From contig QZIK01000090.1 of the NCBI GenBank assembly GCA_003599015.1, positions 1 through 33,794 of the forward strand: DNA of 33,794 nucleotides, in the 5' to 3' direction. Source of the DNA: Desulfobacteraceae bacterium. Lineage in GTDB: Bacteria > Desulfobacterota > DSM-4660 > Desulfatiglandales > Desulfatiglandaceae. Of the stretch, positions 1 to 8,125 are shown piece after piece. The notes beneath the pieces are model-generated. The model was not told the origin of the DNA. It was given only the letters and a program-made list of their open reading frames with translations, and did not search any database. A program made the position numbers and the translations under genes. The number at the start of each line of letters is the position of its first letter. Within the stretch, counting starts at the first letter, position 1.

Positions 1-1240
1 CTGCACGTGCCTGTGCGAGCGGCCCAACAACGTTCTTGAGGCTTGCAATCATCTCGGAGAGCTGCGATTGAGCATTCTTTGCTTCGGCCACGGTCTTCTG
101 GAAATCGCCAGTAGGCCCATCCAGTTCACTGACATGACTCTCCACCTTCTTCACATAGCTCCCTAGACTTGACGCTGACTGTTCAAGAACGGGAAGAGTT
201 TGCTGAAGGATCTTCAATTGGGCGTCCGTGGTCTCAGCCAAACGCCGGGCCTGTTGCTCCGCCCCTTCCGATGCCTTCTTCAATTGCCCCATGGCATCGG
301 CTAGGGCTGTCTTGCTCCCTTGGATATCAAAAGATGCTTGTTTAACCGTCTGGCCGGAACTCTGAATCCCTTGCACAGTAGTTGCAAGGTTAGCGGCTTC
401 GCGGGAGACAGCCTGGGTTTCTTTTGCAAAACCTTGGGTCTGTTTATTTACTTCTTCAACGGCTTTAGTGAACTTCTGACTATCAGAGTGAAAGCTCTTA
501 ATTGCTTCGCCAGCGGCATTACGAGATACTTCAAGGTTATCAGCGATCCCATCAAAGCGTTTTGAGATCTTCTGCAGCTCAGAAGTTTCCTGGGACATCT
601 GTTCAAGCATCTTCTTTTTGTTTTCTCGCTCACGCTCTAAACCTGAGATATCCGCCTCAATCTGCGCTACCTGTTCTCTAAGTTGTTTTGCGCTTTTTCC
701 GAACGTTTGCTCCTGTGCATGCAGGGCTTCTACCTGCTGCTTCAGGTTCTGAGAGTCAATTCGACCCTTTTGAATATCGGCCTGCAAAGAGGCAAATTCT
801 TGTCTGGCAGCCTGGCTAGCTGCTTGAGCTTGCTCCCTTTCAGCCAAAGCCTTTTCCAGGTTAGAATAAGCCACATTATATTGAGTTGTGATGCTTTCAT
901 AGCGGACCTTTGCGCTTCTTTCTTTTCCCTCTAATTCTGAAACCTCGCTTATTAGTGCTTGTTTTCGCTTTTCCAAAGAGGGGAGTTCTTTCTGGATATC
1001 AGCATAAGCCTGTTTATCTCTTTCTAAAAGGAGACGCTTCGACTCCACGCTGGAACGCTCTCTTTCGAGGTTTATTATCTTCCAGCCCGATAGCATGGTC
1101 AGTAGTATGACCAGGATGAGAGCTATCCACATAGACCAAAGGGGAAAAAAGCTACGATCAAGCGCGCTTCCTGAATTATTATTCAAATCCTTCACTTCAA
1201 TCTTTTCAGGCTTGTTTTGGCTGCTGACTTCGCTATTCAT
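1..1240 (-). CDS. Membrane-anchored coiled-coil protein (C-terminus beyond window)
   Basis: The reading frame starts at an ATG (1240-1238) and stays open to the left edge, giving at least 413 residues with no stop. Residues about 31-55 form one hydrophobic segment (FPLWSMWIALILVILLTMLSG) after a short polar N-terminus. The rest is almost entirely heptad-like Glu/Lys/Gln/Ala-rich sequence, so it is a single-pass membrane protein with a very long coiled coil. I recognise no enzymatic domain in the visible part. The start overlaps the stop of the upstream helicase by 8 bp (ATGAATAG), so the two are probably translationally coupled and work together. RmuC also combines a TM helix with a coiled coil, but there the TM lies at the extreme N-terminus and a nuclease follows. 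ZorA-type proteins are another loose analogy. The family is unassigned, and the missing C-terminus could hold the defining domain. Confidence 0.85.
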   Translation of the reverse strand, partial: MNSEVSSQNKPEKIEVKDLNNNSGSALDRSFFPLWSMWIALILVILLTMLSGWKIINLERERSSVESKRLLLERDKQAYADIQKELPSLEKRKQALISEVSELEGKERSAKVRYESITTQYNVAYSNLEKALAEREQAQAASQAARQEFASLQADIQKGRIDSQNLKQQVEALHAQEQTFGKSAKQLREQVAQIEADISGLERERENKKKMLEQMSQETSELQKISKRFDGIADNLEVSRNAAGEAIKSFHSDSQKFTKAVEEVNKQTQGFAKETQAVSREAANLATTVQGIQSSGQTVKQASFDIQGSKTALADAMGQLKKASEGAEQQARRLAETTDAQLKILQQTLPVLEQSASSLGSYVKKVESHVSELDGPTGDFQKTVAEAKNAQSQLSEMIASLKNVVGPLAQARA

Positions 1241-4200
1241 TTTGGCTCCATATTGCATGAATACTTTTCACGCAAGCTTGCAAGTCCTCACGAAGTTGAT
1301 AGGTCCAGAATCTAACAACTTTCCAACCCATTCCTTGGATCTGCGTATCACGCCACAAGTCGTCAAACTTGCGCGTGCCGTCCGGATTACGATGACAATC
1401 CCCATCCACCTCTATATCGATTTTGAGCGGATTACTTCCCTCCCGTATGAGCGCCAAGTCAAGTCTCCGACTGGAGACTTTGAATTGAGGTCTGGGCTCT
1501 AAACCGGCATCTAAAAGCGCATCATACAGTTTCTTCTCCCAAGGAGATTCATGTGGATACCATGGTCCTGGAGGCTGGAGAATAGGCATCCTACTTAACT
1601 GGACAGCCAGCTTTTCAATGTGATTAATGCCGCAACTCTTGGCCCACTCACGATTACCTATTACATGAAGTACAGCCCTCGCTCGACTGACGGCTACATT
1701 AAATAGATTACCTGTCTCCCTCAAGAAAGAACGGGAACCACCAGGCATTCCCGGTCCACCGCATAAGCTAAACAGGATGACATCCCGCTCATCCCCCTGA
1801 AACCCATGGGCTGTATCCACATGGGCATTGGCGCGAAGTAATGCATCGTAAAATCTCGTATCGCTTTCAAACAGAGCGTCCCTTAATCGGTTAGCCTGAT
1901 GCCTGAAAGGTGTGATAACACCTACAGTTCCCCTAAATCCACCATCCGTTAGCATCGTCCGCATTATTTTTACGACTTCACCCACTTCATCTTGACAATA
2001 GCACCCGCTTCCTCCCCCACTCTGAATCTCTCCGTTTATCTCCGTCCAATATATCCCGGGAGACATTCCTTGTGGTGTAACAAGGCGCTTAGGGTCAGTA
2101 GCCACACGCAATCTCCCATTATAGAAAACCAAATCAGAGTATCCCGCAATTTCCGGTGCGCTACGATATGTCTCACTCAGAAAAACCGGTTCCACTCCTT
2201 GAGTTCCTGCGAAAAGATCATAAAGCGAGGTTTCTGTGTAAGCAAATCTTACATCCTCGACACGCTTAAGACCTAGCTGACGCCTAAGAATAGTATCCCT
2301 AGCCGTCGTAAGTTTGGAGGTATGAGTAAGTTGCCATGGGTCGCCTACCACCCCAGCCCTTCGGGAACGGTAAAGTATAGGTATCGCAGAGGGAATATCT
2401 GACTGGCTGGCCTCATCCACAATTGCCAGATCAAACATTGCAGGAACCAAAGGAATTCTGGATCCAACTGAAAGGTTCGTGACCGCCCAGCATGGGAAAG
2501 CTTTAAGAATGGAAGAGGTAAGTTTTTCAAGAACACGGATTGTCTCTGCCCGGATGTCACCTTCATCCAGGCCAGTTGCCATAGCCCTTAAGGCCGCACG
2601 AAGTCCACTAAGCTCCTCCCTATCCACCCCAAAAGGAAGACCTCTTCTGCAACCTTGGTCAAATTCTATGGCACGCGATGCCATCTTAGCAATTCTTTCG
2701 CTAATTCTGGCAAGATTTTCTGCCATTTCTTCAATAGCAGGAAGTCTCTTCAGCTCCAGCTCATAAGGGGCACATTCTTTGCGCAACATTACAAACTCGG
2801 CTGCCTTTTTTAGCCCCTGGAACTGCTGGATAATGGTCCTTAGGTCATTAGTCCCAATGATTAGCGGAAGGGAGGATAGAGCAGGCAGTTGCCTCAGTTT
2901 TGACATCACCTCCATATAACGAGGCAAGAGGACAAGAAGCCTTACTTTAGATAAGAATTTATTGTATAAACCTTTCTTAAGCGACCTAAGATATAAGCCC
3001 TCCAAGCTTAGGCTTATTTTCTGAAAACCATCACAAGGAAACTTGCTTGGTTCTGTGTCAAGAAAGGCAACCAATTCCTCTGGTATATCCTTAAGAAGAT
3101 AGCTCATCTGCTCTACCAGATATCCCAGTTTTGTGCCGGTTTCCGATGAGAAACGCGCAGACCGGGCTATCTCGCCTCTATCCGCCAAGAGAGATTCCAG
3201 TTCGCTATTTGAATGACGAAAGCGCTCTTTGGAAATCAGATCGGGTTCCTGAGCAAGTATATCCTTAATTGCCTCAGAGAAGGTAAAACGGAAATTGGGA
3301 TCAACTTTGGAATTAGTACGGACAATCAAAGATTGACCCTCAGCGGAGGAAAGACGCCCAATTACCGCATCTATGGCCTTATGATTACGGCTAGCAAAAA
3401 GTACCGTCTGGCCCTTGAGTCGAGCATTGGCCACGGTACCTGATACTACCTGGCTCTTTCCTGTACCTGGCGGTCCGGTAACCACGGTGATATCCTGGGT
3501 TAGGAGTGCTGCAGTTGCTCTCCGCTGTTCTGCGTTGAGCGTGGTAGTGTCAGCCACCAACGCTTCATGAAGGGGTTCATCAGTCCGTGATATTGGAGGA
3601 TTTTTATTGCCGGCAAAAATGTGGCGCAGCGCAGTTTGATCCAACACTTCATCGGAGGCCTTTTCAATGGCAGATAACTCCTTGAGCAAAGTTACTGTGA
3701 ACCTGGTTCTTTTTGCCAGCATTAGCACAGCGCGATTGTAAATGCCTGTCTCAAATGGCTCCTGCAGCAGCTCGTCTGGGATATTACTTAGATCCAGAGG
3801 CTGCCTTACCTTTCCATGTAAGAAAGCACCCAAGGCGGATACCAGATTATCGAGGCTGAGTGCCAACTCACCTCGTTCAACGCCCGGAATTTCATCGCTG
3901 GGACGCCAACGATTGATGAAGCCGCACGCTGAAAGAAAATTCCTCTGCCGCTCAGCATTTCTCGAAAAAGCGTACTCCAACCATCCCAGATTGACCTCTG
4001 GTCTAGGCTCTTCACAACTGATTACAAGACCCTCATGCGAGATCGCCCTCTCTACAGGGAAATAAAATACCGGGCGAATTATAGCTACATCGGGCTCATC
4101 TTGCTTTTCTTTGTAAAATGCCTGCACCGGATAGCCCACAACCAGAGCATCCTCATCGCCTGAAGCCGGCGTACTGTTGAGCAAGTGAGAAAGGTGTGCG

Positions 4201-4742
4201 CCAAGAGCGATCGTACTCCGCCAATGCATACCTGGACGAGGATACCAAGAGCCAGTCTTTCGCAAATAGATAAATCTTTTTCCGATCTCGTTTTGGAACG
4301 CTGACGCATCGGCCCCCTCCTCGTTGCGAATACATTGCTTATAGTAAGCAACAAGTTTACGGAAGGTTCCCCAACGATCAGATGAGGTCAATGATTGGAC
4401 TGGGTTTAGGCTGTCTCCTGGAGTCCCGTCTGATGATTCTTTTGGCACCCGGTCAAGGCAAAAGAGACCTTCTGGAGAGAGCGAAGGTTGGATAAACTTT
4501 GGATACTTTGAACTTCCGATACTCCTCTCTGGGAATGCGTTAATCAACCATCGGCCGTTTTTGAATTCAACACGCCCTTCACGCGACATGCCCCTGAGCA
4601 GATAAGAGATCTCGTAATCAGCTAGTCCAACGTGCCTTAGCCTCAGGCGGACGCCTAACTCCTTCAGGGACAGAGGTATTAGCGAAGCGCTAAGGATTTC
4701 CGTCAGACGCTTAGTAGCGGTTAAATTCTGATCTACTTCCAT
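1233..4742 (-). CDS. SF1 (UPF1/Dna2-like) helicase with C-terminal Vsr/DUF559-like nuclease domain
   Basis: About 1169 residues. The N-terminus (about 1-60) looks like a winged helix. A conserved-looking region follows (WGTFRKLVAYYKQC, about 125). Helicase motifs are clear: Walker A GPPGTGKS near 425, VDEASQ (motif II) near 775, ETYRS near 860, GFQGDERD near 980 and VAVSRAR near 1020. From about 1060, YDALLDAGLEPRPQFKVSSR and then DIEVDGDCH resemble the DUF559/Vsr PD-(D/E)XK fold, with E and D of IEVDGD as candidate catalytic residues. This order is reminiscent of the Hhe defence protein (DUF4011-helicase-Vsr), but I see no DUF4011 and the protein is shorter. I chose the ATG at 4742; an in-frame TTG lies at 4754. 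Neither start has an ideal ribosome binding site. It is coupled to the membrane coiled-coil gene downstream. A role in DNA-targeting defence is inferred. Confidence 0.88.
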   Translation of the reverse strand: MEVDQNLTATKRLTEILSASLIPLSLKELGVRLRLRHVGLADYEISYLLRGMSREGRVEFKNGRWLINAFPERSIGSSKYPKFIQPSLSPEGLFCLDRVPKESSDGTPGDSLNPVQSLTSSDRWGTFRKLVAYYKQCIRNEEGADASAFQNEIGKRFIYLRKTGSWYPRPGMHWRSTIALGAHLSHLLNSTPASGDEDALVVGYPVQAFYKEKQDEPDVAIIRPVFYFPVERAISHEGLVISCEEPRPEVNLGWLEYAFSRNAERQRNFLSACGFINRWRPSDEIPGVERGELALSLDNLVSALGAFLHGKVRQPLDLSNIPDELLQEPFETGIYNRAVLMLAKRTRFTVTLLKELSAIEKASDEVLDQTALRHIFAGNKNPPISRTDEPLHEALVADTTTLNAEQRRATAALLTQDITVVTGPPGTGKSQVVSGTVANARLKGQTVLFASRNHKAIDAVIGRLSSAEGQSLIVRTNSKVDPNFRFTFSEAIKDILAQEPDLISKERFRHSNSELESLLADRGEIARSARFSSETGTKLGYLVEQMSYLLKDIPEELVAFLDTEPSKFPCDGFQKISLSLEGLYLRSLKKGLYNKFLSKVRLLVLLPRYMEVMSKLRQLPALSSLPLIIGTNDLRTIIQQFQGLKKAAEFVMLRKECAPYELELKRLPAIEEMAENLARISERIAKMASRAIEFDQGCRRGLPFGVDREELSGLRAALRAMATGLDEGDIRAETIRVLEKLTSSILKAFPCWAVTNLSVGSRIPLVPAMFDLAIVDEASQSDIPSAIPILYRSRRAGVVGDPWQLTHTSKLTTARDTILRRQLGLKRVEDVRFAYTETSLYDLFAGTQGVEPVFLSETYRSAPEIAGYSDLVFYNGRLRVATDPKRLVTPQGMSPGIYWTEINGEIQSGGGSGCYCQDEVGEVVKIMRTMLTDGGFRGTVGVITPFRHQANRLRDALFESDTRFYDALLRANAHVDTAHGFQGDERDVILFSLCGGPGMPGGSRSFLRETGNLFNVAVSRARAVLHVIGNREWAKSCGINHIEKLAVQLSRMPILQPPGPWYPHESPWEKKLYDALLDAGLEPRPQFKVSSRRLDLALIREGSNPLKIDIEVDGDCHRNPDGTRKFDDLWRDTQIQGMGWKVVRFWTYQLREDLQACVKSIHAIWSQNE

Positions 4743-4818
4743 CTTGAGCCACAACCCTCAGGTGCCTGCTTTCTTAGCATTACCTCTCTAAGCTACTCCT
4801 TTTAAGAACCGCTCTAAA

Positions 4819-5151
4819 CTAGGAATCAGAAACACCTACGCTCCTATGAGATAAGTATGAAGTCAACTTCCCTAATTCATTATAATAGTTGCGCTCATTT
4901 CTTTTCAGTCCGGTTTCTGCATAGGACTTCTGCTTGTTATAGATGCGAATATCACCGTGTTCCTTGTGTGTCAGACTAATTTTAATATTTAACTGATTAC
5001 CAAATGCGCTAATATCCGCGTGCCGTTCTTTATATCGAAATGAAATTCTATCGAGCTGGTATAGATGTGAGGGTGGGGCTGACGAAGGATGCTGCCGACT
5101 GTGGCTTGATCTCATGCCCGTTGATTTGTTTCTTTTTGCCGATACCACCAC
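4819..5151 (-). CDS. Doubtful small ORF, 110 codons
   Basis: An open frame of 110 codons with basic, Ser/Tyr-rich composition and no family I recognise. It starts about 0.9 kb upstream of Mrr's stop-side neighbour region and reads in the same direction as the helicase. The opposite strand (5125-5361) also carries an open stretch of about 78 codons with fairly protein-like composition, ending LISLNGHTYKDEFQ, with no good start. Two overlapping open stretches without clear starts suggest decayed coding DNA, possibly from a mobile element, rather than a functional gene. I would not rely on it. Confidence 0.2.
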   Translation of the reverse strand: MVVSAKRNKSTGMRSSHSRQHPSSAPPSHLYQLDRISFRYKERHADISAFGNQLNIKISLTHKEHGDIRIYNKQKSYAETGLKRNERNYYNELGKLTSYLSHRSVGVSDS

Positions 5152-5400
5152 TATTGGCCCCCAGCCAATCGAAAGGAAGTTGATGGCAAATTAAAGGAAC
5201 AAGAAAGAATCTCCCAATTTTTGGACAATAGGAAAGAGAAGATGATATGTCAACGAGAAAACCTTAATAACTTGATATATGCCATATTGCTAAACGAGCG
5301 CCGCCATACTAAGGGCCTCATCTCCCTGAACGGGCATACCTATAAAGATGAGTTTCAGTAATACCCAAGCTAAAACTGACTGATGAAAAATCATACTGGT
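5125..5400 (+). other. Intergenic stretch with possible gene remnant
   Basis: This stretch separates the helicase module from mrr. On the plus strand one frame is open from a TGA at 5122 to a TAA at 5362-5364. It encodes a charged segment (KLKEQERISQFLDNRKEKM) without an upstream start codon or ribosome binding site. It resembles the tail of a lost gene. I see no terminator-like hairpin or repeat here. Confidence 0.3.
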
Positions 5401-5403
5401 TTG

Positions 5404-6267
5404 TCACTTCTTGAATTCATCGAAAAACCTCTCATCCACATCGTATGTCTTGCGCGGAGATAATCCCAGTTCGAGTCGTTCAAACATCTCAACCAAAAGA
5501 TCACCGTCAACAAGCTCAATGGGTGGCACACCGTCTCGTCGAGCTTCTTTCTTGGCGTCAAGGGTAAAGGTTCCGGTTGTGATTATGATGCCCTTGTCGG
5601 CTCTTCCCATCATGGCTCCTCGGAAATCACGCACTTGAGAAGGCGTAACAGCCCCCTGATAACGTTTACACTGGAATAGCACGTTGAAGCTCACAAACGG
5701 GTTCACCTGAAGAATGCCCATGCCGTCGATACCTCCGTCGCCACTTCTGCCTGTCACGGCAACCTGTTGGAAGCCTGATTCACGAAGCAATCTCTGACTC
5801 AATCTCTCAAAACCACCAGGCGGGAGTGACTTGATAATATTCAGCAGCTTTTCTCTATGATCTTCAGGTTCAATATCATGCTCACCAGCCTCCTTTTCAA
5901 AAGGCTCTGCTTTGATCTTCGTTTTTTTCTCGCCCCTAAAGGTTTCTTGGACATGCTTGAAGGTCCCCAGCACATCAAACGATACCAAGTCAAGTGACAT
6001 TCCTTTTTCTGTGAGACTCCAAATACCTCGTTTCGAGGAGCCAAGGTAACCTGCCTGAACAAGGTAAAGACGGGCCCAATTCACCTGATTTCTGACACGA
6101 GATTGGCCATTTTTATTAGTGGCTTCCTGCTCTTTTTCAGATATGTTCATCTTTTCGATGGCTTGGTCAATGATTTCCGCAGCAGTTCCTGAGCCACCGG
6201 ATTCCTTTAGCGCTTCGAGGACTGGCTTGAAGAAACGTATAAATTCTGGACCCCTTGTCTGCCTCAT
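5404..6267 (-). CDS. mrr: Mrr-family restriction endonuclease
   Basis: A 287-residue protein with the usual Mrr order: an N-terminal winged helix (about 1-95, starting RGPEFIRFFKPVLEALKE), a charged linker, and the Mrr_cat PD-(D/E)XK nuclease domain (about 135-275). The domain opens LPPGGFERLSQRLLRESGF. It carries the catalytic pattern GDGGIDG near 175 (first Asp) and QCKRY near 198 (the Q-x-K pair typical of Mrr). E. coli Mrr is a type IV enzyme that cuts modified DNA; the same is likely here but the substrate is unknown. A GTG at 6282 would give five more residues. I prefer the ATG at 6267 because AGGTGAGG, which overlaps that GTG, is well placed as its Shine-Dalgarno sequence. It lies about 70 bp downstream of a small interrupted gene on the same strand, so they may form one transcript. 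Confidence 0.93.
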   Translation of the reverse strand: MRQTRGPEFIRFFKPVLEALKESGGSGTAAEIIDQAIEKMNISEKEQEATNKNGQSRVRNQVNWARLYLVQAGYLGSSKRGIWSLTEKGMSLDLVSFDVLGTFKHVQETFRGEKKTKIKAEPFEKEAGEHDIEPEDHREKLLNIIKSLPPGGFERLSQRLLRESGFQQVAVTGRSGDGGIDGMGILQVNPFVSFNVLFQCKRYQGAVTPSQVRDFRGAMMGRADKGIIITTGTFTLDAKKEARRDGVPPIELVDGDLLVEMFERLELGLSPRKTYDVDERFFDEFKK

Positions 6268-6338
6268 ATTTATATTCCTCACCTAACAAAAAAAACCACA
6301 GTAAGCCGGTCCTATCGGCAATCCATCGCATCGCCAAG

Positions 6339-6857
6339 TTATGCGTTCTTTTGTCTCTCTTTTGAGTACTGCCACAGCGCTCTATCCAGCGTCCTCATGT
6401 CAAGACCCGTTTCTTTCGACAATGACCGTCAAAACTCAACGTAGGACCACCAGTAAGCAAACGAATACTGAGCAGGCACTTCAAGAGAGACAGACCACAA
6501 CGCCCGAAAATCCATGATGGGGTAAGGCTCTTTGTGGAAGAAATGCAAGATTACGGACGCCGTAGGCCACCTGACACCGTCAAGATTTGTCAGGATTTCG
6601 ATACGCGCACGCTCTGTTGCGGCCCTGAGAGCAAATGCTGTAATTTCTTTTACGTATTCTTCAGAATTACCTTCTATGTGCCCCGCGCTGCGGGGCGCTT
6701 TCCATTGAGCAACGGTCCTGAGGTCATCCTTTGTCAGCCATCCACGCTTTGCAACGGTTTCCCTGAGGCCGAGCACAGTTGTCTCTTGAACCGGATACTG
6801 ATACCGGTCGGTAAAGAACCTGAGTTCGGACTTAGGGAATCGCAAAACGGGTTTCAT
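6339..6857 (-). pseudogene. Small conserved-looking gene interrupted by an in-frame TGA
   Basis: The ATG at 6857 has a good ribosome binding site (AGGAAG) and encodes 142 residues up to a TGA at 6431-6429. The same frame then continues for 29 convincing codons (RSLSKETGLDMRTLDRALWQ and beyond) to a TAA at 6341-6339. The intact product would be 172 residues. The segment GVRWPTASVILHFFHKEPYP followed by IMDFRALWS hints at a helix-hairpin-helix or glycosylase-like core, but I cannot name the family. The TGA follows YVEF; one base change could restore Cys, Trp, Arg or Gly. A nonsense mutation in a decaying gene is the simplest reading. A sequencing error or recoding cannot be excluded. It sits directly upstream of mrr on the same strand. 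Confidence 0.75.
6395..6425 (-). other. Stem-loop just after the in-frame TGA
   Basis: Immediately downstream of the TGA at 6431-6429, TCATTGTC (6425-6418) can pair with GACATGA (6401-6395) with one bulged T. This leaves a 16-nt loop that contains GGGTCT. Position and size overlap those of bacterial SECIS elements. No selenocysteine machinery gene is in the window, so a chance hairpin is the default reading. Confidence 0.3.
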
Positions 6858-6952
6858 AATCTTCCTTTAGCATAACTCAAATGCCTGAGTTAAGGGGTTG
6901 GTTATGGAGCCTTTTTAGTGTCTCCCAGTCAAAACCCCTCCATGCCCTGGCG

Positions 6953-6969
6953 CCAAGCCCCTCTTGGCT
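6953..6969. other. Short perfect hairpin downstream of the WYL gene
   Basis: GCCAAG and CTTGGC form a 6-bp stem with a 5-nt loop in the gap between the WYL regulator (stop near 7018) and the interrupted gene (start 6857). No T-run follows on either strand, so it is not a convincing intrinsic terminator. It may still be a weak 3'-end structure for the regulator transcript. Confidence 0.3.
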
Positions 6970-7017
6970 TTCATTGTATCAGCCTCCGGTCCAGCCACCC
7001 CATCTCTTGTGATCAAG

Positions 7018-8034
7018 TCAGCTTTCATACAATCTCTTCATCTTCTCCATTTCAGCTCTGAGCTTCTTTACGAGCCTCTTTGGCTTAATGAGTCTTGCCT
7101 CCCTTCCAAAGGAGAGAATCAGGGACATGACCTCAGGCTCCGAGGTGGCGGTGAAGGTGAGCCTTATTGAGTCCTCTCCGGTCTTCCTGATCTTCTGATC
7201 AGGACTCCAGATCCTCTCTGCCGCATAGACAGCCGTATATCCAGTGAGTTCCGCCTCCACCTTGAAAACTTTCTGCTTTATGAGCCCGAAATGCCGGTTG
7301 AAGACCTTTTCAAAATCATACTCAGGCGGAACCTTGAAAAATTCATCCGTTACGTGGGTCTTTTGTATCCTGTGTACGGCAAGGAGTGGATCAAAGTCAG
7401 GCTCCCGGTATGGTTTTCCGGTTTCAGGGGCCAGGCCTCCGTGAACATAGAGGGTCTCGTTGCGGGAAAATATCTTGTACGGCTTAAAGAGAAAGCTTCT
7501 TTCTCTATCCGATCCAGGGGATTTGTAGGAAAGAGCGACTATCCTTTTCTTATCCATTGCCTCTAGGAGACTGCTTAGAGCCTCCTGGTGAGGGCTGTAA
7601 TCTATCGTTCCCGGCCTGAAAGATCCAAAGGCGCTTCCTCTTGGAAGCTCCCTTCCCGGGACAAGGAGCATCCCCTTATCGAGGCCCTTTGAGGCCTCTT
7701 CAAAGAGATCATGCCCCAGGAGATTTTCTGCAAAGGCCCTGCACATGAGAAGAAGATTCATCTCTCTGACGGTTATGGGAACGGGCTCAATTGCCTTTCT
7801 CGCGCGCTTTATCTGATAGGATACCCTTCTTCCCGTTCTTATCCTTTCTATCTCAAGCCCGCCAGTGTAACTCCGTTCTATGTCATCAATGAGTCTTAAG
7901 ACGGTCTGCTTTGAGCAATTGAGCATGCGGGAAAGATCAATCAGGGAGTGAGGGCTTCCGGTAAAAAGAAGCCTTGCAAAAAGCCCTATCAGCTTCATCC
8001 CGTAATTACTTGAAGTATCTATCTTTTGAGCCAC
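7018..8034 (-). CDS. WYL-domain transcriptional regulator
   Basis: A 338-residue protein with an N-terminal DeoR/HTH_11-type winged helix (about 12-75; SLIDLSRMLNCSKQTVLRLI is the helix-turn-helix). A WYL domain follows (about 150-215; KKRIVALSYKS, then FKPYKIFSRNETLYVHG) and a C-terminal WCX-like extension (about 250-335). WYL proteins sense ligands, often nucleic-acid-related, and commonly regulate defence genes. The start is a GTG preceded by ACGGAG. It is transcribed divergently from the twin-AAA ATPase across a 90-bp gap, so regulation of that gene is the likely role. This is inferred from position. Confidence 0.92.
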   Translation of the reverse strand: MAQKIDTSSNYGMKLIGLFARLLFTGSPHSLIDLSRMLNCSKQTVLRLIDDIERSYTGGLEIERIRTGRRVSYQIKRARKAIEPVPITVREMNLLLMCRAFAENLLGHDLFEEASKGLDKGMLLVPGRELPRGSAFGSFRPGTIDYSPHQEALSSLLEAMDKKRIVALSYKSPGSDRERSFLFKPYKIFSRNETLYVHGGLAPETGKPYREPDFDPLLAVHRIQKTHVTDEFFKVPPEYDFEKVFNRHFGLIKQKVFKVEAELTGYTAVYAAERIWSPDQKIRKTGEDSIRLTFTATSEPEVMSLILSFGREARLIKPKRLVKKLRAEMEKMKRLYES

Positions 8035-8040
8035 AGATTT

Positions 8041-8107
8041 TCTCCGTAAAAACGCATTATCGTTCCGTACAATGGAATAATAGCATGTTAGTATTTAAGA
8101 AAACAAC
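8041..8107. promoter_or_regulatory. Divergent promoter region between WYL regulator and AAA ATPase
   Basis: This short AT-rich gap must hold both promoters. It contains TTCC-N7-GGAA (about 8069-8083) flanked by AT-rich sequence with TATTATTCC/AATAATAG elements that could act as -10 boxes on either strand. The dyad could be a WYL-protein operator. The exact boxes are not certain. Confidence 0.35.
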
Positions 8108-8125
8108 ATGAAAGGAGATTGCCGG

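Noticed and set aside
6953-6969. Intrinsic terminator for the WYL gene
   Set aside because: The stem is only 6 bp and no T-run follows on the minus strand.
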